This document shows, one piece after another, positions 34,855-43,570 of a DNA stretch of 49,732 nt. The stretch is from Magnetococcales bacterium DCbin4 (GTDB lineage Bacteria > Pseudomonadota > Magnetococcia > Magnetococcales > UBA8363), in assembly GCA_002753735.1 (NCBI GenBank), contig PEAN01000029.1, positions 1-49,732 on the forward strand. Direction: 5' to 3'. The notes below the pieces were generated by a model, which worked only from the letters and a program-made list of their open reading frames with translations, did no database searches and was not told where the DNA came from. Position numbers and translations under genes: made by a program. Positions within the stretch are counted from its first letter, which is position 1, and each line of letters starts with the position of its first letter.

Positions 34855-35487
34855 TCAATAGTGATTCATCAAAATTCTTTCCGGAGGAAAGCTATAGTAT
34901 TTCTCATCGGCTTTTTCGTCCGATTTGAACATTTTGATCATGGCAGGTTTGCCAACGAACGGTGTCAGGGCGCCGCGATCATATCTACCGTAGGCAGCAT
35001 CGATTCTGCCGTCGGATAATGGCCCCCGATACGTATAAGTGACCAGTGGTATGCACCCAAAGGCGGATAAGGAGAATCGTGGCGAACTAAAAGGCCCCCA
35101 AAAGCTGTAATCTATTGTTTTGCCATTATCAAAAACTAGAGGTGGTTGTTGATAAAAAAATGGTGAACTCCAGCCATAAATCAAACCTAACCTTGCTGGG
35201 TCGAATCGGTTATAAGCAAGCATGTTACCGTCACATGTCACCATGAAACGTCGATAATAGTCATAATGATTAACGTTCGTATCTTGATGGCTATTTTCAA
35301 TCCACTTATCTGGAAATGTATCAGTATTAAGCATAAAGACATAAACTTGCATCCAATAATGAGACCACGGATCGTCAGGTGCCCACGCATGTGCTTGGCC
35401 AATTCGGATCGAACCAGGAAGCTGCCACCGGGGCCAATTGATTCTTTTAACCTGCTGGAACGGACCAAGTTTGATTCTTATTGCCAT
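34855..35487 (-). CDS. AT-rich accessory gene in the tail cluster
   Basis: A 210-residue protein rich in Tyr, Phe and Trp (RWQLPGSIRIGQAHAW near the start). No family recognised. The DNA is notably AT-rich: the 60 bases from 35281 contain 19 G+C, against roughly 35 in surrounding genes. This points to separate acquisition. In tail clusters such genes often encode receptor-binding parts. A GAGGAC site precedes the ATG. Confidence 0.62.
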   Translation of the reverse strand: MAIRIKLGPFQQVKRINWPRWQLPGSIRIGQAHAWAPDDPWSHYWMQVYVFMLNTDTFPDKWIENSHQDTNVNHYDYYRRFMVTCDGNMLAYNRFDPARLGLIYGWSSPFFYQQPPLVFDNGKTIDYSFWGPFSSPRFSLSAFGCIPLVTYTYRGPLSDGRIDAAYGRYDRGALTPFVGKPAMIKMFKSDEKADEKYYSFPPERILMNHY

Positions 35488-35499
35488 GGAGCATTGTCC

Positions 35500-36591
35500 T
35501 CATGAACTGGACGGATTGCTGTTCAGAAGTCTCATGATCCATCTTCTTCCGTTTTCATCCTGGAGTTCTACCTTGGAAAAACTCTCGATTTCGACGAAGG
35601 GATCAGGATCGTCTTCCGTGAAGTCAATCCGTTCAGTAGTCGATTCCCGAGTCCCTTGAGTTTCCGTCCACTCGTCTTTCCACAGATCTTCATCCGTGTT
35701 CTTTGAAAATTCGATGCGGGGAAATCCTTCAGGAAAGAACGATCTGGCGAAAGATGCCGTAACCGCAGCCTTGTTGGACAAAGCGATTAATCGGACCGGA
35801 GGAGGTTCCGCTTTTTTGATGTCGCCAAAGACCCAGGCCAATTTCATCTCGCCCCAAAGTTCCGGCGATGCCACCTCCTTGCCGGTGTCGTACATGATCC
35901 GATACAGGGAATATCCTGGGGAATAGCGCACCACGAGCGCGCCAATGGCTTCTCCCCGGGTGGAAAACGTACCCCTTTGGGGATCGTAGACAGGATCGGG
36001 CAGGACAACCCCGTTCCGATCCCTGAAGACGGTTTTTTGCATGATTTCGACCTGGGGGCTGTCGTGAAAATACCGCAGACGTTTGGTGACTTCTCCCGAC
36101 CAGGTCAGGGCCTCGACGACCGGATCATAGCGCCGCCCCAGGGGATAGGCGGTATTCACTTTGGCCGTCCGTTTGATTTCTTTTCGCTCCAGACGATATT
36201 GGTCTGGTTTGACGCTGCCACAACAATGGCTGCCCAACGAGGAGGTCGTACTCGACTCCCATTGATATTCCGAATATTCCACAACCTTCTCGCCATTATC
36301 CACAATGATGCGCACAGACAAGGCGTCTGCATTGGAACAATAAACCTTGATCCGCTTCTCTCCGGGAACCAGCATTTTTTCCAATATTTCCGATTCGATC
36401 CTGGTGGTCGCACCTTTGGATGTGGCCAGACCCCAGGCATGGACCACCGTGAATTTAAAATTGAACAGATCGAATTCCACCTGTACCGGTTTGTTCCCCT
36501 CCTGACCGGTATCCTCCACGACCAGCTCGAACGGGGTATCCGCCGCGAATGATTGAAAGTTGACCTGCAGGTTCGTCGAGACCTCGCCCAT
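35500..36591 (-). CDS. Uncharacterised phage tail protein, 363 aa
   Basis: A beta-rich protein with acidic C-terminus, no recognised motif. A pair of adjacent cysteines occurs near residue 125 (SHCCGSV). The ATG at 36591 overlaps the stop of the upstream gene by one base, indicating coupling; GTG at 36594 is an alternative. It is probably a baseplate or distal-tail component. Confidence 0.6.
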   Translation of the reverse strand: MGEVSTNLQVNFQSFAADTPFELVVEDTGQEGNKPVQVEFDLFNFKFTVVHAWGLATSKGATTRIESEILEKMLVPGEKRIKVYCSNADALSVRIIVDNGEKVVEYSEYQWESSTTSSLGSHCCGSVKPDQYRLERKEIKRTAKVNTAYPLGRRYDPVVEALTWSGEVTKRLRYFHDSPQVEIMQKTVFRDRNGVVLPDPVYDPQRGTFSTRGEAIGALVVRYSPGYSLYRIMYDTGKEVASPELWGEMKLAWVFGDIKKAEPPPVRLIALSNKAAVTASFARSFFPEGFPRIEFSKNTDEDLWKDEWTETQGTRESTTERIDFTEDDPDPFVEIESFSKVELQDENGRRWIMRLLNSNPSSS

Positions 36592-37643
36592 CACTCACTC
36601 TCCCCGGAAATACCGATGATCACATCACTCCCCGACAGGGATCCCGTGTTGGGCGGGATGATCCGTTTTTCCCAAACGGGAAAGGCGGCGGGATGGGTCC
36701 GGAAGGTCAGAACATTGCCTGCCGCCCAGGTGCCACCCCAAAGGGATGCGGGAAAGGTGAAATAGGGTCTGGACCAGGTGGCATGGGTGGGAGCAAACTC
36801 AGCGGTGGTGGTGCCACCACCGACCGAACCCACGGTGTCGCCCACGCAGGCAAAGGTGGTGGCGTTGGTGAATGTGATCGTCCAGGTTTGCTCGATCCCG
36901 GCAATGGCATCCACCATACGGGATCCGGTCAGGGTGTCAGGAATGGTCCCGGAACCATTCCAGTCAGCCACCGTCCCTGTCGGGGAGGACAAGGCCCAGT
37001 TGTCGGTCCGCGCCCAAAGTTCACCCGCTTCGATCACCGAGGCCACCCGGGTGTTGGTCGTCTGATACGCATTGGCCAGAGTCGTTCCATCCGCCAAGGT
37101 CAGCGTCGCCAGATTACCGTTCCAATTGACCCCCGAGGCATCATTCTTGATTCGCAAAAATTCTTCTGTGCCCGAAGGGTCATCCACGGAAGTCTTGTTG
37201 GAAATGCGAATCAATTGGTTGGGATTGAACATCCAATCCGTCTGGTCCTCGACAATGACCGTCACGGTGGTCGCCCCGGCATTGACATCGGCGTTCAGTT
37301 GGCCGGAGCCGTAGAACAGGGTGACCAGGCTGGCGACATCCGCCTGGGTGTCGGTTTGTCCGTTGACGGTGGTGAACAACACCACCCGGTCATCACCGGG
37401 AGTCGGAGTTTCGACGAAGATGCGGGCATCGATCAGTTTGAGGTTGTCGGGACTCGCAACCTTGACGAACACCTTGCGGAATTTGGTGGAACCGTTCGTC
37501 CGTTCGCTTCCGGGCACGTCAGGCCACAGATTGTTTTTGACCCCGCTGACCACTTCAACTTCGGACATGCGCCCCCCATTGCTGGAGGTATCGCTGATGA
37601 CCTGCGACTTCATGATCTTGATCTGATTCGGTTCGATAGGCAT
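36591..37643 (-). CDS. Uncharacterised phage tail/baseplate protein, 350 aa
   Basis: A beta-rich protein whose first half (KFRKVFVKVASPDNLKLIDA, then VETPTPGDDRVVLF) resembles domain-repeat structural proteins of phage tails. A Gly/Thr-rich segment spans about 200-300. An AGGTG ribosome site lies 6 bases before ATG 37643. It is coupled to the next gene by a one-base overlap. Confidence 0.6.
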   Translation of the reverse strand: MPIEPNQIKIMKSQVISDTSSNGGRMSEVEVVSGVKNNLWPDVPGSERTNGSTKFRKVFVKVASPDNLKLIDARIFVETPTPGDDRVVLFTTVNGQTDTQADVASLVTLFYGSGQLNADVNAGATTVTVIVEDQTDWMFNPNQLIRISNKTSVDDPSGTEEFLRIKNDASGVNWNGNLATLTLADGTTLANAYQTTNTRVASVIEAGELWARTDNWALSSPTGTVADWNGSGTIPDTLTGSRMVDAIAGIEQTWTITFTNATTFACVGDTVGSVGGGTTTAEFAPTHATWSRPYFTFPASLWGGTWAAGNVLTFRTHPAAFPVWEKRIIPPNTGSLSGSDVIIGISGESE

Positions 37644-37644
37644 G

Positions 37645-38007
37645 TCACACCTGCATGAGTTTGAGAGTACCGTTGAACAATCCTGAGTGGGGCAGGATGG
37701 GAGTGACCGACAGGGCCGGTGGATCCTGGTGCCGGAACATCACCTGGAAGGTTTCCCCCTCCCAAACCAGATGGAACACCCCGCCCGGCTGCGTGGACAT
37801 GGCGTACAACGTTGATACCTGCTCGATGGAAAGCCAGGAAACCTCGCCTTCCGCCGCAAGGTCGATGGGTCTTCCGCCCGTCAGTTGGGCATGCCAGACC
37901 AACAGGTTGCCACCCAGGGTCCGACCCGTTTCCTGGGCCACGGGTGCCCAATCGTAGCGATTTTTCCACTCCATGGAGTCGGGCAAATCAAGGTCGCCGA
38001 GGCGTTT
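37645..38007 (-). CDS. Phage tail protein, 120 aa
   Basis: A small protein starting MKRLGDLDLPDSMEWKNRYD, a pattern I associate with distal-tail proteins that follow the tape measure gene. The start at 38007 has an AAGGA site 7 bases upstream, while the longer reading from 38079 is rejected. It is the first minus-strand gene after the interruption by brnT/brnA. Confidence 0.62.
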   Translation of the reverse strand, partial: KRLGDLDLPDSMEWKNRYDWAPVAQETGRTLGGNLLVWHAQLTGGRPIDLAAEGEVSWLSIEQVSTLYAMSTQPGGVFHLVWEGETFQVMFRHQDPPALSVTPILPHSGLFNGTLKLMQV

Positions 38008-38012
38008 CATGA

Positions 38013-38042
38013 TTGATTCCTTGTTGAATACGTCACTACAAT
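38013..38042 (+). promoter_or_regulatory. Candidate promoter of brnT/brnA
   Basis: TTGATT (38013-38018) and TACAAT (38037-38042) are separated by 18 bases, a good sigma-70-type match. Transcription would begin about 38049-38050, at the ATG of brnT, giving a leaderless message. No strong ribosome site precedes that ATG, which agrees. Confidence 0.45.
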
Positions 38043-38049
38043 GGATGAT

Positions 38050-38328
38050 ATGAAGATCACTTATGACCCTGCCAAACAAATGAAGACCCTTGTTGATCGA
38101 GGGATCGATTTCGCTGATTCAGAAGAGGTGTTTTCCGGAAAAACACTTGACCAGACTGACAATCGTCGCGATTACGGCGAGGAACGTATCGTCACGGTAG
38201 GACGGTTGCGCGGTCGAATGGTGATCATTGTCTGGACGCCCCGTGGCGACACGCGTCACATCATTTCAATGAGGAAAGCCAATGAACGAGAGCAATCACG
38301 GTTTGGGCAGCAACTTGGCGAAAATTGA
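38050..38328 (+). CDS. brnT: BrnT-family toxin
   Basis: A 92-residue RelE-fold ribonuclease toxin of the type II BrnT/BrnA system, which blocks translation by cleaving RNA. The family pattern is clear from MKITYDPAKQMKTLVDRGID, through RRDYGEERIVTVG and MVIIVWTPRGDTRHIISMRK, to ANERE. It appears intact. ATG at 38050 is taken as the start; 38041 is possible. It lies on the plus strand inside the minus-strand tail operon, between the tape measure gene and the next tail gene. Confidence 0.9.
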   Translation: MKITYDPAKQMKTLVDRGIDFADSEEVFSGKTLDQTDNRRDYGEERIVTVGRLRGRMVIIVWTPRGDTRHIISMRKANEREQSRFGQQLGEN

Positions 38329-38527
38329 TGAACATATCATCACCCAGGAAGAATATGACGAAATTCCAGAGTTGACGGACGAATGGTTTGAACAGGCGGA
38401 TCTGTACGAAGGTGGCAGGTTGGTCCGTCGTGGCCGCCGTTCTGAGAAAGATTGCGCTACCTCAACCCCCGCGTCATGTCCTGTAATGTCCGCACCAATC
38501 CGCGAATCTCATCCCGTGGGGCGGTGA
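38282..38527 (+). CDS. brnA: BrnA-like antitoxin with abnormal C-terminus
   Basis: The 81-residue product begins like BrnA (AKIDEHIITQEEYDEIPELT, then LVRRGR) and starts inside brnT with an AGGAAA site, as usual. After about residue 55 the expected ribbon-helix-helix DNA-binding domain is missing. The rest (CATSTPASCP and on) is simply the antisense of the tape measure gene end, overlapping it by 71 bases. BrnA normally binds BrnT and represses the operon through the missing domain, so neutralisation and autoregulation may be impaired. Confidence 0.7.
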   Translation: MNESNHGLGSNLAKIDEHIITQEEYDEIPELTDEWFEQADLYEGGRLVRRGRRSEKDCATSTPASCPVMSAPIRESHPVGR

Positions 38528-41500
38528 TGGAGGTGGATGGGCGGTCGTTCATGAACAAATCGAGCCGTATCACCTCCGCAACTTGAGGTGCAACCGATCC
38601 ACCACCCGCAAAGGCCATTTTTGGCAACTCCGGAATCACCAGATTGCGCAGCAAACCGCCCGACGCAAAATGGGGGATGTTGATCCCTCTGGAGTGAAGA
38701 TCGGTCAAATGATGGATCGCCCGGACCAGACCACCGTGGGCAAATCCGGGAATGGTTCCGGGCCGGAGCCGCATTTGGTTCAGAGCCTCGAACAGCGGTA
38801 GTCCGTAGTGACGAACCGCCTCCTTGCGTGCAATAAATTCTCCATCCTCTGCCAAAATCAGTCTTCTGTCTCCACCGCCGTAACCCGACAAATGACCACC
38901 ACGGGCAAACCCGACCGGACCGCCGTCCGCCTTGGCCTCGGTCCGCTTTTCGACATAGTTGATGAGGACCGTCTTTTCGAGCGGAATTTCATCAATCCGT
39001 TTGATCAGGCCGTCGATCTCGACCATGGCCTGGCTTGCATCCCCCAGAAACATCACCCTGGCTTCCGGGGGAACGGTCACTTTGAACTCATTGAATTTGG
39101 TCATGAGACCATCGATGGCCCCGGTCGCCGAGGTGACATCGAACTTGGCTTTGAGTTCCGGAGTGAAAGATGCGAATTCGGTCTTGAAACGGGAAAAGAT
39201 TTGCGAAACCTCGTCAATCTTCGCCTGGGCCTTGCTGGTTGCCCCCTGGAGGACATCATTGACGACCGATTCCAACGCCGTGGCCCCGCCCTGGAGTTCC
39301 GCCTTGATGGAAATCACCCGTCCTTCTTTCTTCATGAGGGCATCGATTTCCGCTCCGGCGGCACGAACCTTTTCAATATTGGCAGAGACCAGAAGAACGT
39401 GTTCCCTGGCCAGGGCCTCGTCCACCTTCTTGACCTCTGCATGAAGCTTGTCCAAGGCTTCGATGGCGGAAGTGGATTGTTCCTTCAGGCTGTCAGCCGC
39501 TTTTTTGTTGGCCTCGCTTTCCCCAACGAAGGCCTGGTTTTCGATTTCCGCCGCCTTTTGCATCTGCTCGATGGCACGGGCCGCAGCCGCTTTCGAACCG
39601 ACCACCGTCTGGTCTCCGATTTTCACCGCATCGGAAGTCTGTTCCGCCAGGGAGATCATTTTTTCCGCATGTTTGCGGGCAAGCTCGTAATTTCCCGCCC
39701 GCAGCGCCTCTTCCGCCCGAGTCTGCTCCTGGACAATCCGCTCCTGCCGGGAGGCATAAACCTCCACGGGATCCATCCCTTTTTCCGCCACGTTCATGAT
39801 GCGGTCGGACATGGATTCATTGAAACTTCTGCGTTCTTCCGCCAGTTGTCTCGCCGCATCCCGAAGGCGTTTTTCCTCGTCGATCAATTGGTCGATGCTG
39901 CGGCGATACGCCGATTCAACCCGCGTCAGGATGTTTTTCCGGGCCTGCAATCCCTCTTCTGCGATCCTTCCCTCCTCGATGCCAAGCCTTTCGGCGTTTT
40001 TGATCCTGACCCGATATTCCTGCTCCGACAAAGACAACGCCTCGTGCATGTAGCGCCAAGCATGAGCCAGTTTGATGTTGTGTTCTGAAATGACCAGGTC
40101 CGTGGTTGCCTGCAAAATCGCCCGTTGGGAGAATTTCTTGGCATTGATCTCCACCCTGGCCCGGTCCGAAGCGTCTTCCCGCATCATGACGCGGCGTTGT
40201 TGGTATTGTTCATCCAGCTTTTGGGTGGTCTCCTCGAACGCCTGAATGGAAATGTCGGCCAGGAGTTTCCAGGACCGGGTCTCATCGTCCACCGCCTGTT
40301 TCAGCTTCTCCCGGTGCTGCCCCAGGGCCTGGTTGTATTTGCCCAGTTGCTGATCGGCAACGCCGATGGCGTCCACCATGGCATTTTTCGCGGCAGCGGA
40401 GGGTCCGGTCAAGGCAACGGAGAATTGTTTGAACTGATCGGCAAGCGTGGCGGTTTTTGCGGTCGCTGCCTCAACCTCCTTGGCCATGGCGCGGTAGAGG
40501 GTCACAACCTGATCCTTGACCGCCGGATCGGCATGAATGCCGTCCATGGCCCGGCCCAGGTCCTCAACGGACAATCCGGCCTTGTGCGCTTCCTCCAGCA
40601 AGGATTTCATCCCGCTTTCGGTGTCGCCCAACTGGCGGCGCAGTTCTGCCCCCTTGGCAATGTTGTCGTCGTAGGTGCCGGTCAACTTGTTGAGCCACAG
40701 CCAAAACTTTTGCGTTTCAGTCAATGCCGCTCCCGTGCCGATACCGTACCAGTTGCGCAGACTTTCAGTATAGGATCCCATCTCCTTCCTGGCCTCGCCG
40801 AAAGCGCGGGACTGGGCATCCAGTTGCAGGGCCAGGGTTTGGCGATCTTCTTTCTTCAGCAAATCGAGGTAGGTCTTGAGTTTCTCGGCATTGTCGCTGG
40901 CGGCGTTTCCAACTCTGGCGAGAATCCGCCCTTGCTCGTCCAGGGATTGATTGGCGTCGGGCAGGATGGTCGCCAGTTTCTCCTCGGCCTCGGTATGCTC
41001 CTTGGTGCCGGGTTGGGTGGTCTCCAGAGTTTTTTTCAACGCCTCCAGAGTCTTGATCTTTTCCGTCATCGCCTCTCGGCTTTTGCCCAGGGCAGCAGCG
41101 TTTTCCATAAGGGCCGGTACACTGGAAGAGGTAGCCTTGGAGAAGGCATAGGCCGCCACCCCGGCGGCGGTCAGCACTGCACCCAACGGTGTAAACATCA
41201 GGCCACGCACCGTCGTCCCCAATGTGGCAAGGGGAGCGATCATGGCGATCACCCCGGCCCGCAGGGCGCTCCACACCAACCGCAGTGCCCCGAACCCCGC
41301 AAAAGCGGTCAACGCCGTAACCGCAGCGGCGGAAAGTTGGGGAAATTGATTGATCAACGCAGCCATGCCATGCATCAATGAAGCAACAGCCTTGGCCACG
41401 CCGACAATTGCTGGCAAAAAAGCATTGCCCAGGTTGACAGCGGCTTCGGAAATGGCGTTCTTCGCCAGTTGCAACTGCGCCTCGGTGGTCCGAATCCGCT

Positions 41501-43211
41501 CGCCAAACTCCCTCTGCATGGATCCGGCGTAATTGGACTCCTTGCCCACCAATTCGAGGATTTCCTTGTATTTGTCCAGATTGTTGACCACCTGAACGAT
41601 CTCGTCGGAATACAGATCCCCGAACAAGCCCACCATGGTTTCCATTCGAGTCTGTTTGTCCAGACCGGAGAGGGTCTGCAACAGATCCATGATCGTTTGT
41701 TGCGGACCTTTCTTGATTTTTGCAGTCAATTCCTCGGAGGTCAGCCCGATTCGCTGAAGGGCATTTTTAAACTTGTCAGTCTGGTTGGGAGCGTTCATCA
41801 ATTCGCGGGTCAGTGCGTTGATGGCGGTGGCGGACCGCTCCGGTCCCAACCCCATGGAGAGGAATGTCGCCGCCAAGGCCGCCGTCTCTGTATTGGCCAA
41901 GCCGAAGACCCGCGTCATGCCACCGGTGCGATTTATCACCTCGACGATGTCCTTCTCGACGGCATTGGTGTTGTTGCCCAGGTGATTGATGGCGTCGGCC
42001 AGCAGGCGGGTCTGTGGCACGGTCAACGCAAAAACGTTCATCAATCGACCCACCGCCGTACCGGCTTCGTCGGGGTTGATCTTGAAGGCCGTGCTCATCT
42101 TGGCCACGACTTCGGTGAAACCTCGAATATCCTTGGCGGCGATGCCCATCTGGCCGCCCGCTTCGGCAATTTTCGCCAACCCCTCCAGCGTCAGGGGAAT
42201 CTCGCGGGACATGGCTTTGATGTCGGCAGTCATTTCGGCGAATGCCTGGGGGGTGGGAAAGTCCACTACTTTGCGGATATCCGCCATGGCGCTTTCAAAC
42301 CGAATCGCTTCTCGTGCAGCCAGGGCTGTTCCCGCCATCGTGACTGCCAATTTGGCAAACTGTTCCCGGGCACGGGAAATGGCAGCGGCCCAACCATTCG
42401 TGAACTCCCGTAAATTGTTGGTATTTTCGATCATGCGCAGATGGGCCTGCGCCAATTCCCGAGCGGTCAGTTTCCCGGATTCCCGCAACCGTCCATAGGC
42501 AGCCTCAACCCTTTGAATCTCCCGCTCGATGCCACGGTGATCCACCACGCCAAGGATATCGCGGGCTGATTGAACCCGACTGCTATCGCGGGCTTTGGCC
42601 GTGACACCCGCCATCGCCATTTGCAACCGCTTTTGCTCTTCGGCCAATTGATGCGTATCGACCTTGGCCAAGCGCAGGCGGTTGCGCATCTCCTCCAGAG
42701 CAGCGGTGTTTCTTTTCATGGCATCGGATGCCGCCAGTACGGCTTGTTCCGTAATGCGATGATCTTTGCCAAGGACTCGGGTCTGTTCCTGGAGACCGTT
42801 CAATTGATCCTTGAGGTTGGCATGGCGTTTTCCGAGGTGTTCAAGTTCGGTTCTTTGATCCAAAGTCAGATCTTTTTTTGAAACGGATTTCAGTTCATCG
42901 ATGCGTTGTTTGATCCGTTCCATGGACCCGACCATGCGATCCGTTTCCTGTTTCGACCCCCGCCAAGCATTTCCCAGCCGTTCCGCCTCCGTGCGCAAGC
43001 GGGACAGTTCCTTTTGCCCCTGACTGACTTGTGTCGACAGGGATTCAAGTCCTTTGATGTTTGCCAATGCCTGGCTGATCCGCCCCGCTTCCTGACGCAC
43101 CGCATCGCCCATCCGCCGCGTGCCGGAAAGCAATGTCGCCTTGGCCTGGTCCAGATTGGCAGCCAGATCTCTTACATCTATGCCCAGCGATAATTTCAAT
43201 TCGTCCGCCAT
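38457..43211 (-). CDS. Phage tail tape measure protein (TP901 type)
   Basis: A 1584-residue protein that sets tail length and helps DNA entry. The N-terminus (ADELKLSLGIDVRDLAANLD) leads into long coiled-coil stretches (to about 290). The TP901 core domain lies at about 300-600 (FESAMADIRKVVDF, then IAEAGGQMGI). Hydrophobic segments at about 610-700 include MHGMAALINQF and the following Ala/Val-rich run. A second coiled-coil region covers about 720-1400. The C-terminus has Gly-rich turns. The start at 43211 matches the usual N-terminus of the family. It sits downstream of the tail chaperone genes, the canonical position. Confidence 0.93.
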   Translation of the reverse strand: MADELKLSLGIDVRDLAANLDQAKATLLSGTRRMGDAVRQEAGRISQALANIKGLESLSTQVSQGQKELSRLRTEAERLGNAWRGSKQETDRMVGSMERIKQRIDELKSVSKKDLTLDQRTELEHLGKRHANLKDQLNGLQEQTRVLGKDHRITEQAVLAASDAMKRNTAALEEMRNRLRLAKVDTHQLAEEQKRLQMAMAGVTAKARDSSRVQSARDILGVVDHRGIEREIQRVEAAYGRLRESGKLTARELAQAHLRMIENTNNLREFTNGWAAAISRAREQFAKLAVTMAGTALAAREAIRFESAMADIRKVVDFPTPQAFAEMTADIKAMSREIPLTLEGLAKIAEAGGQMGIAAKDIRGFTEVVAKMSTAFKINPDEAGTAVGRLMNVFALTVPQTRLLADAINHLGNNTNAVEKDIVEVINRTGGMTRVFGLANTETAALAATFLSMGLGPERSATAINALTRELMNAPNQTDKFKNALQRIGLTSEELTAKIKKGPQQTIMDLLQTLSGLDKQTRMETMVGLFGDLYSDEIVQVVNNLDKYKEILELVGKESNYAGSMQREFGERIRTTEAQLQLAKNAISEAAVNLGNAFLPAIVGVAKAVASLMHGMAALINQFPQLSAAAVTALTAFAGFGALRLVWSALRAGVIAMIAPLATLGTTVRGLMFTPLGAVLTAAGVAAYAFSKATSSSVPALMENAAALGKSREAMTEKIKTLEALKKTLETTQPGTKEHTEAEEKLATILPDANQSLDEQGRILARVGNAASDNAEKLKTYLDLLKKEDRQTLALQLDAQSRAFGEARKEMGSYTESLRNWYGIGTGAALTETQKFWLWLNKLTGTYDDNIAKGAELRRQLGDTESGMKSLLEEAHKAGLSVEDLGRAMDGIHADPAVKDQVVTLYRAMAKEVEAATAKTATLADQFKQFSVALTGPSAAAKNAMVDAIGVADQQLGKYNQALGQHREKLKQAVDDETRSWKLLADISIQAFEETTQKLDEQYQQRRVMMREDASDRARVEINAKKFSQRAILQATTDLVISEHNIKLAHAWRYMHEALSLSEQEYRVRIKNAERLGIEEGRIAEEGLQARKNILTRVESAYRRSIDQLIDEEKRLRDAARQLAEERRSFNESMSDRIMNVAEKGMDPVEVYASRQERIVQEQTRAEEALRAGNYELARKHAEKMISLAEQTSDAVKIGDQTVVGSKAAAARAIEQMQKAAEIENQAFVGESEANKKAADSLKEQSTSAIEALDKLHAEVKKVDEALAREHVLLVSANIEKVRAAGAEIDALMKKEGRVISIKAELQGGATALESVVNDVLQGATSKAQAKIDEVSQIFSRFKTEFASFTPELKAKFDVTSATGAIDGLMTKFNEFKVTVPPEARVMFLGDASQAMVEIDGLIKRIDEIPLEKTVLINYVEKRTEAKADGGPVGFARGGHLSGYGGGDRRLILAEDGEFIARKEAVRHYGLPLFEALNQMRLRPGTIPGFAHGGLVRAIHHLTDLHSRGINIPHFASGGLLRNLVIPELPKMAFAGGGSVAPQVAEVIRLDLFMNDRPSTSITAPRDEIRGLVRTLQDMTRGLR

Positions 43212-43570
43212 GGCCAAAGGTTCCCCCGACATGTCCAATTTTCTTTTGCATGAATCCGGCAGTCCGATCTACAGTGGGTCCATGAAAACAGACCGCACCC
43301 TCCATCGGCACATCCACACTGCGTTGGCAGTGATCACATCGATGCTCGCCAGCGATTTTGTTTCCCGGAAACCGTCCCGACTCAAAAACCGGAAAGAACA
43401 AAGGCTTCATCACCTCACTGAAATCTGGATGATGATTGGCAAGACAAGTGGCATTGGCTCCCTGGTCACCATTCCCATCGCCAATTCTTGTCCATGGTTT
43501 ATTCAACTGTTCATCGGGTGGTTTTTTGTGACCCTCTTGTTGATGTGTTTGGGTCCTCTTCTGCGATTTT
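43212..43570. other. Unassigned region between tail chaperone and tape measure genes
   Basis: Two opposite open frames cover these 359 bases. On the minus strand an ATG at 43410 has a GAGGTG site and encodes a possible zinc motif (CDHCQRSVD, then CFHG), but this frame runs 166 bases into the tape measure gene. On the plus strand an ATG at 43282 gives about 103 residues with a hydrophobic C-terminal segment (WFIQLFIGWFFVTLLLMCLG). I cannot decide between them, and neither is claimed as a gene. Confidence 0.35.

Noticed and set aside
40125-41381. 418-codon plus-strand frame
   Set aside because: Antisense to the tape measure gene; no motif or ribosome site.
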